Shown here piece by piece: positions 10,201 to 22,195 of a stretch of DNA of 64,000 nucleotides; position 1 is the first letter of the stretch; each line of letters opens with the position of its first letter. The notes beneath the pieces were generated by a model. It was not told where the DNA came from, did not search any database, and saw nothing but the letters and a program-made list of their open reading frames with translations. Made by a program: the position numbers and the translations under genes. Source of the DNA: Uranotaenia lowii (lineage: Eukaryota; Arthropoda; Insecta; Diptera; Culicidae); assembly GCF_029784155.1 (NCBI RefSeq), contig NC_073691.1, forward strand, positions 66,036,839 through 66,100,838. Reading direction: 5' to 3'.

Positions 10201-12298
10201 ACCCAGCGGAATGGCGAGAAAGCAGAATCATTCCAATTCCTAAACCTGGAGAAGTTGTAAGCTTTCGCCCAATCGCTCTGACTTCGTGTATTGCAAAAAT
10301 ATACGAAAGGATGATCAATCGCAGAATACAGCATTACCTAGAAGAAAATAATATCCTTCACCGAAACCAGCATGCTTTCCGTAGTGGCAGAGGCACCACT
10401 AGTTATCTTAGCCAATTAAAAGATATTTTAACGGAACACCGTCACGAAAACAAACATTCAGAGCTCGTGTCTCTAGACCTTTCGAAAGCTTTCGATCGAA
10501 CCTGGCGACAAGGTATATTACAAGCTCTGATCAAATCGAAAATCGGAAACAGAACCTACCAAATGGTGAAAAATTTTCTTAAGGATAGAACATTCCGCGT
10601 GGGAGTAAGTGGTGCACTTTCTTCCGCACGCCAACAAGAAACCGGGGTACCTCAGGGCTCCGTGATTTCACCAACATTATTTCTGTTGGTGATAAACGGT
10701 GTCTTCGAATCGATTCCTAGATGCACAACCGTATTAATATATGCCGACGACATTTTACTGATTTGTGGGAGTAAATTTTCTGCAATTTGTAGAAAAAACC
10801 TACAAAAAGGGATTGATGCAACGATACGATGGGCAGAAAAAAATGGCTTTTCAATAAATGCCGAAAAGAGTTCTCTTCTTCACACTTGCTCCGGAACGAA
10901 AGGTCGACACTATTTCTATAGATTCAAAGCGCTCACAGCAAACGGAACAGAAATTTTAAGAAAAAGAAACATGCGAATATTGGGCGTTAGCATAAATCAG
11001 AAAGGAAATGCCAACTCTCACATCAAAACTTTGCAAAAGGATTGTGAAATAAGAAATCGTTTTCTTAAAATAATTAGTAGATATGGTAGTCGTGAAACAC
11101 TACTAAAAATTGGCTTTGCTACTGTGATATCCAAACTATTCTACGGATGGAAATGCTTTGAACCGCAAGAAATAATAAAACTGAAAACCATCTACCATAA
11201 TATGCTGAGAACGGCATCTGGTGCATTTTATACTACACCAATATCAGCATTATACGTAGAAAACGGTGTTCTTCCATTTGAATATCTTGCTGCCGAAAAC
11301 TGGACAAGAAAAGCTACTTGGATAGCTGAAAGGGTAAATTTCAACGAAAACTATATCTTAAACAGAGCTAATGTTCTTCTTGAAGGTATCACTAACCACA
11401 AAATCCCCCCTGTTTTAAAGCTACAATCTGAAAATGCTAAAATCTGGAATGATAATCTTCCTAAGATTGACTGGACCATAAAAAATCGATTTAAAACCGG
11501 AGGAAATAAAAAATCTGCGACTGCAATGTATATTCATCTTAAAAACACTGAATATCGTTGCAGCAAAAAAATCTATACCGACGGATCATTAGCAAACGGA
11601 AAAGTTGGAATTGGGATATTTCACGAAGCCGATGAAAATATTGCTAGTCAACTGCCGAACTCGTATTCCATATTTTCAGCTGAAGCGCTAGCAATTCAAA
11701 TGGCCGTCCAGATTGCAAATAGATCAACAGCAATATTCACAGATTCAGCCAGCGTGCTTTCAGCCCTAGAAAGTGGAGTAAAACATCCAATCATTCAAAG
11801 TATTTTGAAACACAAAAATCTAAAACGCGTCACAGTAGTTTGGATTCCGAGCCATATTGGAATAGTTGGAAATGAACAAGCAGACAGACTGGCAAATCTT
11901 GGAAGAGACGGTGAAATGATCCAGATAAAAACACCCAAAGCGGACGCGCAAAAGTGGGTTCGACAAATACTGTGGAGATCACATGGACAAAAATGGTGGA
12001 ACGAACAGGACACAGCACTTCGAGAAATAAAATCTATCACAGGAAAATGGACGGGCGTCAAAAGCAGGAAGGAGCAAAGGATTCTCACGAGATTAAGAAC
12101 GGGACACACGAGGTTGACTCACGGTCACATACTGGAAGCGAAGGAAGAACCAACGTGTATTTCTTGTGGTGTTGTGATAACAGTGAAACATCTTTTGATA
12201 GACTGCAGAAAATATTCCACCCAGAGACAAAACTTAGAAATAGAAGGTGGACTAGAAAAAATTCTTGAAAACAACAAGGATAGTGAGAAAAAACTAAT
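7172..12298 (+). pseudogene. I-like element ORF2 (endonuclease, RT, RNase H), split by a MITE and 3'-truncated
   Basis: The frame opens at ATG 7172 in the tail of ORF1 and reaches the first endonuclease motif VLQWNIRG near 7830. The MITE at 7901-8853 breaks it; past the insertion the same protein resumes (MLQETLTDTYNSFWEG), and leaving out the insert with one TA copy would keep the frame. The second part has endonuclease GGDFNGRH and SDHLP, RT motifs LDLSKAFDRTW, TGVPQGSVISPTLF and YADD (about 10739-10750), RNase H motifs YTDGS, EALAIQ, FTDSAS and SHIGIVGNEQAD (about 11570-11900), then CISCGVVITVKHLLIDC. At 12299 the frame passes into the 13-bp satellite and continues as a 13-residue repeat, so the true C-terminus is lost. 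Two independent lesions make this a dead copy. Confidence 0.85.
7901..8853. mobile_element. 953-bp TA-flanked MITE inside ORF2
   Basis: Terminal inverted repeats of about 24 bp: the left end CCGTCAACTGGGGCAACATG matches the reverse complement of the right end (CCGTCAAACGGGGCATCATG) with two mismatches. TA is duplicated at 7899-7900 and 8854-8855. The interior is AT-rich and carries no transposase. The TA target duplication points to Tc1/mariner-type mobilisation in trans. It disrupts the I-like endonuclease, so it inserted after that element. Confidence 0.85.
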
Positions 12299-13825
12299 TT
12301 CAGATTCAGATTTCAGATTCAGATTTCAGATTCAGATTTCAGATTCAGATTTCAGATTCAGATTTCAGATTCAGATTTCAGATTCAGATTTCAGATTCAG
12401 ATTTCAGATTCAGATTTCAGATTCAGATTTCAGATTCAGATTTCAGATTCAGATTTCAGATTCAGATTTCAGATTCAGATTTAAGATTCAGATTTCAGAT
12501 TCAGATTTCAGATTCAGATTTCAGATTTCAGATTCAGATTTCAGATTCAGATTTCAGATTCAGATTTCAGATTCAGATTTCAGATTCAGATTTCAGATTC
12601 AGATTTCAGATTCAGATTTCAGATTCAGATTTCAGATTCAGATTTCAGATTCAGATTTCAGATTCAGATTTCAGATTCAGATTTCAGATTCAGATTTCAG
12701 ATTCAGATTTCAGATTCAGATTTCAGATTCAGATTTCAGATTCAGATTTCAGATTCAGATTTCAGATTCAGATTTCAGATTCAGATTTCAGATTCAGATT
12801 TCATATTCAGATTTCAGATTCAGATTTCAGATTCAGATTTGAGATTCAGATTTCAGATTCAGATTTCAGATTCAGATTTCAGATTCAGATTTCAGATTCA
12901 GATTTCAGATTCAGATTTCAGATTCAGATTTCAGATTCAGATTTCAGATTCAGATTTCAGATTCAGATTTCAGATTCAGATTTCAGATTCAGATTTCAGA
13001 TTCAGATTTCAGATTCAGATTTCAGATTCAGATTTCAGATTCAGATTTCAGATTCAGATTTCAGATTCAGATTTCAGATTCAGATTTCAGATTCAGATTT
13101 CATATTCAGATTTCAGATTCAGATTTCAGATTCAGATTTCAGATTCAGATTTCAGATTCAGATTTCAGATTCAGATTTCAGATTCAGATTTCAGATTCAG
13201 ATTTCAGATTCAGATTTCAGATTCAGATTTCAGATTCAGATTTCAGATTCAGATTTCAGATTCAGATTTCAGATTCAGATTTCAGATTCAGATTTCAGAT
13301 TCAGATTTCAGATTCAGATTTCAGATTCAGATTTCAGATTCAGATTTCAGATTCAGATTTCAGATTCAGATTTCAGATTCAGATTTCAGATTCAGATTTC
13401 AGATTCAGATTTCAGATTCAGATTTCAGATTCAGATTTCAGATTCAGATTTCAGATTCAGATTTCAGATTCAGATTTCAGATTCAGATTTCAGATTCAGA
13501 TTTCAGATTCAGATTTAAGATTCAGATTTCAGATTCAGATTTCAGATTCAGATTTCAGATTCAGATTTCAGATTCAGATTTCAGATTCAGATTTCAGATT
13601 CAGATTTCAGATTCAGATTTCAGATTCAGATTTCAGATTCAGATTTCAGATTCAGATTTCAGATTCAGATTTCAGATTCAGATTTCAGATTCAGATTTCA
13701 GATTCAGATTTCAGATTCAGATTTCAGATTCAGATTTCAGATTTCAGATTTCAGATTTCAGATTCAGATTTCAGATTCAGATTTCAGATTCAGATTTCAG
13801 ATTCAGATTTCAGATTCAGATTTCG
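12299..13825 (+). repeat. 13-bp satellite array 2, about 117 units
   Basis: The same CAGATTTCAGATT unit and orientation as the first array. Register slips occur near 12525 (two CAGATTT in a row) and near 13735 (several CAGATTT in a row); point variants include TTTAAGATTC near 12480 and 13515 and TTTCATATTC near 12800 and 13100. The left edge fuses to truncated ORF2; the right edge decays at TTTCGGATAAGG. It was probably continuous with array 1 before the I-like element arrived. Confidence 0.97.
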
Positions 13826-15450
13826 GATAAGGTAGAAATTACGTTGGAATTCCGGACATTAAATCATTTAAGTTTTTAAATACTTAGGATTTTTATTAGA
13901 TTTAATCGTTATAAATATTAGTACGAAATCGTACGAGAAAAATACAAAATTAACATCAATCGAATTAAGTTTTATTAATTCAGAAAAAAATTATAAAGTT
14001 AAAAGCAGATTATGAATCCAAGATCATCAATATTTTGTCATGATTGTTGTTAAAACTGTGTTGAGAAATCTCAGTTTAAAATGATTTAAAATATTCCTGA
14101 ATTTTGAATTAGGAAATCAGGATAGGGAAATGAAAAATTCAAATTTTGGGTTCTGAATTCAAGTCTGATATCTTAAAATTCTAGACTGGAAAATGTGAAA
14201 TATCACTGTTATTTCATTTTTTAATCAGTTAAAATTATATTTATCAAAAGTTAGTTCATAAGAACAACTTAATGTTTGTCTGAAAGGTGAACTTATCTTC
14301 TGAATTTGAGATTTTAGAATTCTAAATTTAAATGAAGAAACTGAAGTCCATTTTTAGAATTTTAAATTCAAAATCAAACATCTTCAGGAATATATTCAAG
14401 ACACAGATTTTCGATTTAGTACTTAAATTAACTCAGATTTATATACGGTACTGAGATAAATTTCTGATTTTCAAAATTTATATATAATTTCGATTTTCTA
14501 TAATTGAATATTTATTTTATTATTGAATTTGAGGGGAATTTTGAGTACTTACCTTGAGCTTTTAGTTTCTTGCAAACTTTCAATATTTTTGAATCTTATC
14601 ACTGTTTTATCTTAAACTTATCACTTTTATTTTATTTCCAATAACTGATTTCCAATATCCTATCATAGTTTCCAAATTATCTAAATGTCTACTTTCCTGA
14701 AATAAAAATAGGATACACAAAGACAATCGAACCGACAAATTATCACACTCCGTTTAAAAAAAAATGACGAACACCCGTCTCGTCTGCACGGATTCGAAGC
14801 ACGAACTAAACTGAACTCCAATGTTCCGAAAATCAATCATTTTCACTGAGCCATGCTTGAATACATTTAGAGCCAAAAAATCAAAGCAGTCAAATAGGTT
14901 GATAGAAGTGCGACCATAGAATATCGGATGAAAAATTATTATTTTTCACCGATTAAGTCCAAGAGCAGCGAACACTGGACTCCTAAACGTTGGACAAAAA
15001 CTAAATTGACAATAACAACGGACAGATAATTCCCTTGAGAAAGACCACCAAAAATGGTCGAAACGTCGGGCATTTCAAAAACTAAGTTGTTTGATTTAAT
15101 CACTATACCGAAAAATATCCAATATTACTATAAAACATCAATCACGGTCGAAAACATAAATTTAATCTGCATTACTTTTTCCTGATAATGTTTGATTTCA
15201 AATTCAATTTTCAATAAGTTTTTTTTTTTTTCATTGAAACATCAAGCTGCTGTTGACTGTTGATTGAATTTATTCCATTTCTTCTAGACTATTTAAGATC
15301 TAAACAATTTTTATCTACATTGAAAATTCTAAATAAAATTTCGGAAAAAAACTGATACAACAACCCAGATACTTTTTTTAAATGATTTATTAAGCTTCCA
15401 TCCTATTCACAGAAAAGTTTACCTCTATCTGTACTCATTGTGGGTTATCA
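13826..15450. other. AT-rich stretch, no gene seen
   Basis: About 1.6 kb of AT-rich DNA with many short TTCAAATTC/CAGATTT-like words that could be decayed satellite. I see no convincing coding frame, RNA gene or transposon end. Confidence 0.6.
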
Positions 15451-15654
15451 ATGTGTCTGTCATTAAACAAATCGATGCTTATAGTATTGATTTTTGAAAC
15501 TGTTACAGGCATTCTTATCAGTGCAGTTGTTCGGGAGCAGTCGCCAATTCTTCAAGGAGAATATTTATTTGCAAAATCTATAGAAAAGTGCCTCGATGAT
15601 CGCCAAAGTAGCTATGGTTCCATTGGTAATTTTGTTGATTTCTCAAATTATCGT
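15451..15654 (+). CDS. Possible signal-peptide exon, interrupted by a MITE
   Basis: A short frame beginning MCLSLNKSMLIVLIFETV, with a hydrophobic core like a signal peptide followed by a polar segment with one Cys (KCLDDRQSS). It runs directly into the left end of the MITE at 15655. The secreted-peptide remnant downstream (16372-16578) is in the same modulo-3 frame, but taking out the MITE plus a candidate TATCG duplication would not join them in frame, so they may be separate exons or unrelated. No family is recognised. Confidence 0.3.
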
Positions 15655-16370
15655 ACACTCAGAGGAAATCTTATTATAAATTTCATAAGATACATCTTAT
15701 GAACCACTTTTTTGCGTCCAAACTAATTTTTCATAAGAGTCTTATGAAATTCTTTCAATTTTCATACGATGTTCTTATGAAAAATAGAAGAAACGGCATT
15801 GTGAAAAAATGATGAACACATTCATTCACAGCATCAATTTTTTTTTCATCATCTAACAGTACGAAGCAATCGCCAGTTCATAGTTATTATAGTTTTCCTT
15901 CAAAGTTAAATGTTATTGTTATCTCCGGAATGGTAAGTTCGATTTGATGTTTTTGGTGTGAACGTTGAATATATTAGTAAACTAAAATACATTATTTGTT
16001 TACTTTTCAGCAAGCTGATCGGCAAAAAACGAAAGGTCGAAGATTGAGATGCGGCACAAACAAACTTTGATGGAGCCGTCTGTTGATGCGCTGCGGATGG
16101 TGACCATGAAGGATTTGATTTTAAACAAATTTGGCAAACAATAAAGTGAATGTTTTCAGCATGAAATATCGAGAATTTTTCTTATTAGAAAGTGATTTAC
16201 TGTTTCCATAAGAATCTCTTATGAAAAGCAACAACCTCTCATTGAAGAAGGCGTTCATCTTCAGAATTCATTCGCGTCATAAGACAATCTTATGAATTTC
16301 ATTAATTTTTCTTATGGCGCCACTTCATAAGAGAATCTTATGGCATACATAATAGTATTTTTCTGAGTGT
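15655..16370. mobile_element. 716-bp MITE with clustered CATAAGA/TCTTATG palindromes
   Basis: The ends are inverted repeats starting ACACTCAGA (right end TCTGAGTGT). Three imperfect palindromes of the type CATAAGA-N-TCTTATG lie near the left end (about 15687, 15731, 15764) and three near the right (about 16206, 16277, 16324). TATCG occurs at 15649-15653 and 16374-16378 and may be the target duplication. The interior has a good splice pair (GTAAGT at 15933, TTTTCAG ending 16010) around an ATG, and an AATAAA near 16140, so it may carry a captured exon. Confidence 0.65.
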
Positions 16371-16371
16371 A

Positions 16372-16578
16372 TGTATCGCGGCTCCACCGGCAACGGAAAT
16401 TATCTTCTTTTCCGAATTCAGTACCGTTCCACCTGCATCGACAACGAAAAAACCGGAAGAGAATTTAAGATCACTTTTTGTATCGAATCCTTGCTCTGGG
16501 GGCGCCAGGCTTCAGGACGGTGAATGTCGCATGAAGTTTTTCGATTCGCGCAAAGCATCCCAGACGAGGGAAGAGTGA
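16372..16578 (+). pseudogene. Remnant of a small secreted Cys-loop peptide gene
   Basis: The frame ends SLFVSNPCSGGARLQDGECR followed by MKFFDS. It aligns with the C-terminus of the intact peptide at 47681-47947 (RNPCKGNTIFRDGVCRSRF) and more loosely with the one at 49288-49500 (CRCPAGYISRDGKCRKQF). Both Cys, the Asp-Gly pair and the following basic residues are kept, and a Ser/Thr/Pro-rich stretch precedes the loop as in the 47.7-kb gene. There is no in-frame start or signal peptide after the MITE, which lies immediately upstream, so I call it a disrupted family member. The C-terminus extends about 15 residues beyond that of its relatives. Confidence 0.5.
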
Positions 16579-17777
16579 GATCTACAAATCAAGGAATTGA
16601 TCCAAGGAAAGGCAACGCTGAAAACAAGTGCAATGTCGCAAGGCAAGCATGATGACTGTTCCGATAAGTTTTAAATCTTGATTTATTGGTCGTGTTTTTG
16701 AGATGAATGTCAGATGAAATATAACTTATAAATGAATATCTCTAATGTTTCAACCACATAAGGTGAAACCTAGTCAGTAAAGAGTAATAATTTTAGTAAG
16801 AAAGAAACTTCCTAAAGTTCAGAAAAATTCCTAGCATCTATTTTGTATTTTATTAAAACTGAAAACAAACGTGACGAAAAGGGACTAGCGATCCCAAGTA
16901 ACAATTTAAGCTCTTTTATGGTCAGAAAATTTCGTTAGGACTATAGCATTAATCTTAACTCTAATAAATCAGACTATTTGGCCCTATCTTAGAAACGAAT
17001 CATTATGCTTTAAAATTTAGGTCAACAAAGCTTTTATAAAGCTATTTTTAAACCTGTTAGCAAGTTTTGTTTTTTTTCGATTCTATGAGTTCTCGGAGTT
17101 TTTTTTTCAGCAACAGTTGATGAATGATAATTGCATTTTTGAGATATGATCTGGTAAAATAAATAGCCAAAAAACCAATCTAACCATATTATAAGCATCT
17201 TTTCTACTGCCAGTTAAGATTTTAAGCAAAATGTGCATGCAATAGTATCTTAAAATAAATGCGCCTCGTCAAATCTGATGGTCAATCATGATTGAAATGA
17301 AAAATAGGCCTGAAAAAATATTTTCAAAAACTTGCATCGTGAATGCATCGACATGGCATCATTTTGTGCCCTTCGATTTTTCAACCAACATGCCGTTAGT
17401 CAATTCAATGCTTAGTAGCTTTTTCATGGTCAGATAAATGACTGATTAAATAGTTTTATAATGGATTAATGATGACCACATGAAAAACTGAAATTTGCGA
17501 GGGATTGCAATGGAGAGAGAATTCTTTGCATTTGGAATGATAATGATCAAAATCCCACAACTGCTTCACAAATTGCAACAATTTTCAACAATTAGCAGAT
17601 TTTCACTCTCTATGAGCACCGGTTTTTCTCATTTTAGCTAAAACCTTCTAATTCTCTCTAATAAATTGCAAAAAATTACCACAAATTCAATCATCGGAAA
17701 TTTGACGTTTCTCTCGCAAGCCAACCAATTACACGCTTAGGATGAGTTTATCATTTCTGAGTTGTTGATCATTAGTA
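16579..17777. other. No gene seen
   Basis: AT-rich DNA with short simple runs. I find no credible coding frame or recognisable element end. Confidence 0.6.
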
Positions 17778-18656
17778 GGGGAGAAGCGGGCTATATACGC
17801 CCATTAAGGAGAATACTGATTTTCTCAAATATTGCATCGAATATCTGTACAAAAACTAAATACACATAAGCAGGCATCTGTTTTCTATACATTGGAGTGA
17901 TTTTTATGTTGAAATCGCCTTCAATTTTTGAGAAATCGATTTTATTATAACTGTTGTCAAAATTGCCGAACATAAAACCGTGCGGGCTAAATGCGTCTAT
18001 TTATGATGTAGGTAAAATCTCTGTTTTTTGACAATATTTCCGTATAATTTCATAGAAAATTCTAGAAACTGATAATTTTCTTTCGACAAAGCTGAAACTT
18101 TATAAAAATCTATTTCTTTTATTATTTTATAGAATAAAACAGAAGTTAGAGATGCCATATTATGTAGGCAATTCATCCATACGAAGAACTTTATCAAATC
18201 TGTTTTGAGATCTTCAATTCTCTCTAATAGAGCTTAAACTCGAAGTTTTAATGATAAAAGTCATACATTCATTCTATTTAACCCGTTATTTAAGGATAGC
18301 GGCATTTTACAAACATGATGGGGGCATACAAAAACACTCTTTTATTCCACTTTCAAATCATTATGAAACCATTATAATAGCTTCAATTCGTTCTACTTCA
18401 TTTTGACTACATTTGAATAAGAAACAAAAACCAACCAATTTTTTGTTTTTAGCTTTTTTACGTATAATTTTTAAAAGTCATTTATTATATCAAAAGGTAT
18501 CAAAACCTTGTTAGAATTTTTAAATTCTATATTCATTTTTGCCTTATGTTCAAAGCGTATTATTCTCAAAATGCATAGATTTGATATGTTGTTTTGTTAG
18601 CCATTTCGTCAAAAGGCCGTAGGGTCATTTAACCCAATAGGCCCAAACCTTTCCCC
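17778..18656. mobile_element. Probable TA-flanked MITE
   Basis: Bounded by TA-GGGGAGAAGCGGGC on the left and GCCCAAACCTTTCCCC-TA on the right; the ends are imperfect inverted repeats. The noncoding interior is AT-rich with scattered GGGC/GCCC words (GGGCTAAATGCG, GATGGGGGCAT). Only the outermost 8-10 bp match well, so the call rests mostly on the TA flanks and GGGG/CCCC ends. Confidence 0.4.
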
Positions 18657-19141
18657 TACAGTAAATCAGGACAGACTTTTTGAATGAAATGGGATTGGTT
18701 GTGAATGACCCGTAAAAAATAAACCATTAGTTGAAGTCGAATTTTGTTGTCTGAAGCCATCTTAAAATCCAAGATGGCGGCTTCCTTTGAACTTTAAAAT
18801 GTTGTAAATGACTTAAAATTGAAGAAACCCCAACAATATTGGTATTGAGCGAAAGGGCTAAACAAGCAGTAGTCGAATTTCGCTATTTGACGCCATCTTG
18901 AAATCTAAAATGGCGGCATCCGCTCAATTTTAAATGCTGAAATGACAAAAAGTCGCATTAAACTGCCACTTTATGGGTATTGGGTGAAAGGGATAAACTT
19001 GAAGAAGTCGATTTTTTTCTTTTCGACGCAATCTTGAAATCCAAGATAGCGGCTTCCAATGAACTTTAAATTGCTGTTAATCACTGAAAGTCGCATGAAA
19101 CCCCCACAATATGGGTATAACTTGAAAAGGTTCAACGAGTA

Positions 19142-20441
19142 AAGTCTGTTTCACATAGACTCTGGTCGCATCTTTTCATTTACTGCAGCGCCCCTAGCTG
19201 TCACATTGCGAATCTATTGACAGTGTTTTGATCCGGATGGTTTGTTTACTTAGTGGAGAAAATTTCATCAAGATTGAAGCAGTCAGTCAAAAGTTATCGA
19301 CGATGGAACGCGAAAGGCGAGAGAAAATTCTGCACACTCACGTAGAGAAACCGACGTGGTCAGGGGTAAAGATCGCGAAATTCATGAAATATCCAAAATC
19401 GACTGTAAATTCGGTGCTGTAACGTTACCGGGAGACCCTTACGGTGGATCGAGCAAAACAAACCAGGCGTAAAAGTGGAACATATGACCGGAAGCTGCGA
19501 GCAAAGGTAATTCGATCAGTTCACAATAATCTTGGAATCTCCTTGCGTGATTTGGCGAGAAAGTTCAAGACGAACCACAGTACAGCTCGGCGAATTTGTT
19601 TGCGAGAAGGCTTGCGGTCGTATCATGCAAGTAAACACCTCAACAGGAAGCTGAAACAAAACCTGGTTGCCAAACCATGGCAAGGAAGTTGTACGAGAAA
19701 GTGTTGACCAAGTACAACGGATGCATTTTGATGGACGACGAAACGTACTTCAAAATGGATTTAGCATAAATACCCGGTAACAAATTTTACCTTGCGAAGC
19801 GTAAAAGGAATATTGAGGGTAGATTCAAGTTTGTTTTCGCAGATAAATTTGCTCGTAAGTTGATGATTTGGCAAGAGATCTGTAGTTGTGGGAAAACGAC
19901 TAAGATTTTCATCACTGGGGACATAAAGAATGGAAATGTTTACAAAGAAGAATGTCTCCAGAAGAGGGTTTTGCCACTCATTCGGTCCCCCAAAGGTCCG
20001 GTTAAGTTCTGGCCGGACCTGGCAAGCTGCCACTACAGCCGGGATGTCGTTAACTGGAATAAGGAGAACAAGATCGATTTTGTTGAAAAAAGTATCAATC
20101 CACCAAACTGTCCGGATTTTAGTCCCATCAAGTAATATTGGGCAATAGTTAAGATCAAACTGAAGAAATGTGGCAGAACCATGAAAAAACCCGCTCAAAT
20201 AGAAAAGTGGTGGAACAAGTTGGCGAATGAGGTTACCAGCAGTACTGTGCAGAGAATGATGGGTGGTATCACAAAAAAAGTTCGAAAATTCATCCGAAAA
20301 GCTGACGAATGATTTTTAAGTATTTTTTCCTTAAAGAGCAATAAAAACCCTACAAAATGACATTTTTACTTTTGTCGTACGTTATTTCTTTGCGGAGAAA
20401 TGATCTATTTTATCCGACCAGATTCTATGTGAAACAGACTT
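19142..20441 (+). mobile_element. DD37E mariner-family transposon (ITmD37E-like), inactive
   Basis: A 1300-bp element with inverted repeats AAGTCTGTTTCACATAGA(C/A)T at both ends (right end read in reverse complement) and TA duplications at 19140-19141 and 20442-20443. It sits inside the minisatellite and carries one broken transposase gene. The ends and length fit a full-length copy. Confidence 0.92.
19303..20312 (+). pseudogene. DD37E transposase pseudogene
   Basis: The protein starts MERERREKILHTHVEKPTWS with a helix-turn-helix region (GVKIAKFMKYPKSTVNSVL; later LRDLARKFKTNHSTARRI). The catalytic region shows LMDDETYFKMD, FWPDLASCHYS and PNCPDFSPIK. Between the second Asp and the position of the third catalytic residue there are 37 residues, the DD37E spacing, but that Glu is now Lys and the next codon is a stop (TAA near 20133). 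Other lesions are a stop near 19420, a frameshift near 19690 and a stop in the DLA-IPGN region near 19767. The gene is dead. Confidence 0.9.
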
Positions 20442-21539
20442 TAGAATATAAATTTCGCTATCAGGAGTCATCTTGAAATCCAAGATGGCGGCTTCCACTG
20501 AACATTGAAATGATTTTAATCACTGAAAATCGCTGAATTTCCCACAATATGGGTATAAGTTGAAATGGGTCAACGAGTAGTCGACTAATTTCGCTCTCAG
20601 TCGTCGTCTTGAAATCCAAGATGGCGGCTTCCACTGATAATTAAAATCATTTAAATCACTTGAAATTCTAACAATATGGTTATTAAGTAAAATGGCTTAA
20701 TCAGTTTAAGTACAATTTCTCTATCAAACTTCACGATGGTGACTTTCGCTTAACCTTAAAAGGCTGTAAATAACTAAAACTCGCATGAAAACCCCACAAT
20801 TTGGGTATTGGCTAAAGGGCTTAACTAAAAGAAGTCAATTTTCGCCATATCCAAGATGGCGGCTTCCACTGAACTATAAAATGCTTTTAATCACTATAAA
20901 TCGCATGAATCATCCACAATATGGGTATTCTGTGAAAGGGCCAAACGAGTAGAAGTCGATCTCAGACAACCTGAAGTCGTATTTTATTTTACAGATTATA
21001 TCGTATAGAATGTTATTTAAACTCATTTTCGTTTGTCTGCACCTACAATGTGCATAAAAACCCCCACAATATGGGTATTAGTTCAAAGCGATCAACGAGT
21101 AGCAGTCGAATTTGACGCCATCTTGAATTAGAAGATTGTGGCTTCCGCTAAACTTTAAAATGCTGTAGATGACTTAAAATCTCCACAATATGGTTATTGG
21201 GTAAAGGGCTAAATCAAGAGAAACCGAATTTCGTTTCCAGACGTCATCTTGAAAAACAAGATGGCGGCTTCCGCTTAGCGTTAAGAAACTGTTAATCGCA
21301 AAAAATTGCATGAAACGCCCACAATATTATAATTGAGTTTAAGGGCAAAACCAGTAGAAGTAGGATTCTTTTTCTGACCTTAATCTTAAAATCCAATATG
21401 GCGGCTTCCACTGAACTGTAAATGACTCAAAATCGCCCAAAAGCTTTACAATATTGGTAATGGGTAAAAGGGCTTAACTAGAAGAACCAGACTCTGATTG
21501 TTTTTGGCACTTTTAACCTTATACTCCGTATTGTGGATG

Positions 21540-22195
21540 TTTCATTAGATTTTCAGTAATTTAAAGCTTTGAAAGGTTAGCAAAAGCCGCCATATTGGAT
21601 TAATCTCGGTTTCAGATATTGAAATTCGACTTCTTCTAGATATTTCTTCCGCCCAATACTCATTTTGGGGGAATTTCATTTGATTTTCAGTGATAAAAGT
21701 AATTTTAATGTTCAGCAGAAGCCGCCATCTTGGACTTCAAGATGATGTCTGATTGTAAAATTCGACTTTCATTTGTTTGGTCCTTTCACTTGTAACCGGT
21801 TGGTTAAAAATCATTTGATTTTTGTTTAATTTAGTAGTTTTGTATATTTAACTCTAGAAAAATCATGTTCATTGTAAAGTCTCACAACAAGATAGCACCA
21901 CAGTAGGCTATATTTTACTGCTAGCTTCTATCAATTAACAGAGGAGGCAAAGGAGGAAAGACTTCTGCTAGTTTTGCTATATCTCTCAATACTCATATGG
22001 TGGGAGTTTCATTTGATTTCCAGTGATTAACATAATTCCAATGTTCAGTGGAAGTCGCCATCTTGGTTTTTTGAAGATGTCGTCGGGAAGGAAAAATTCG
22101 ACTCCTTTTTGTTTAGCCCTTTCACTCAATACCCAGATAGTGGCGGTTAGATGCGAATTTTTGTCATTTACAGCATTTAAAGATAAGCGAAAGCC
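21540..22195 (-). repeat. Same minisatellite, reverse orientation, left part
   Basis: From about 21560 the units appear as reverse complement (AGCCGCCATCTTGGACTTCA, AAATTCGACTTC). The 18.7-22.2 kb array is therefore a long imperfect inverted repeat centred near 21.5 kb. It stops at the 5'-truncated non-LTR end near 22196 and resumes at 37565. Confidence 0.75.

Larger units (their letters stand above)
5264..12298 (+). mobile_element. I-like non-LTR retrotransposon inside satellite; 3' end missing, split by a MITE
   Basis: Order: 5' UTR (5264-5778), ORF1 with three CCHC knuckles, ORF2 with endonuclease, reverse transcriptase, RNase H and a terminal Cys/His motif. RNase H in ORF2 places it near the I/Loa side of non-LTR elements. 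It begins directly after satellite array 1 and ends directly in array 2, in the middle of the ORF2 C-terminus, so the last residues, the 3' UTR and the tail are gone. A 953-bp MITE (7901-8853) interrupts the endonuclease. Any target-site duplication would be hidden in the satellite. Confidence 0.88.
18745..21500 (+). repeat. Degenerate 110-140-bp minisatellite, forward orientation
   Basis: Repeats of a unit containing CGCCATCTTGAAATCCAAGA then TGGCGGCTTCC, followed by CTGAACTTTAAAATG, CCCACAATATGGGTATT and GGGCTAAACGAGTAGAAGTC. AAGATGGCGG-type anchors fall near 18771, 18908, 19047, 20482, 20621, 20849, 21257 and 21399; once the 1.3-kb transposon is taken out the spacing is about 110-140 bp. 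Each unit has its own small palindrome (CGCCATCTTG...CAAGATGGCG). Divergence between units is high, so the array is old. Confidence 0.8.

Noticed and set aside
12839..13879. 346-codon frame over satellite array 2
   Set aside because: Same reason; no start context, no non-repeat domain.
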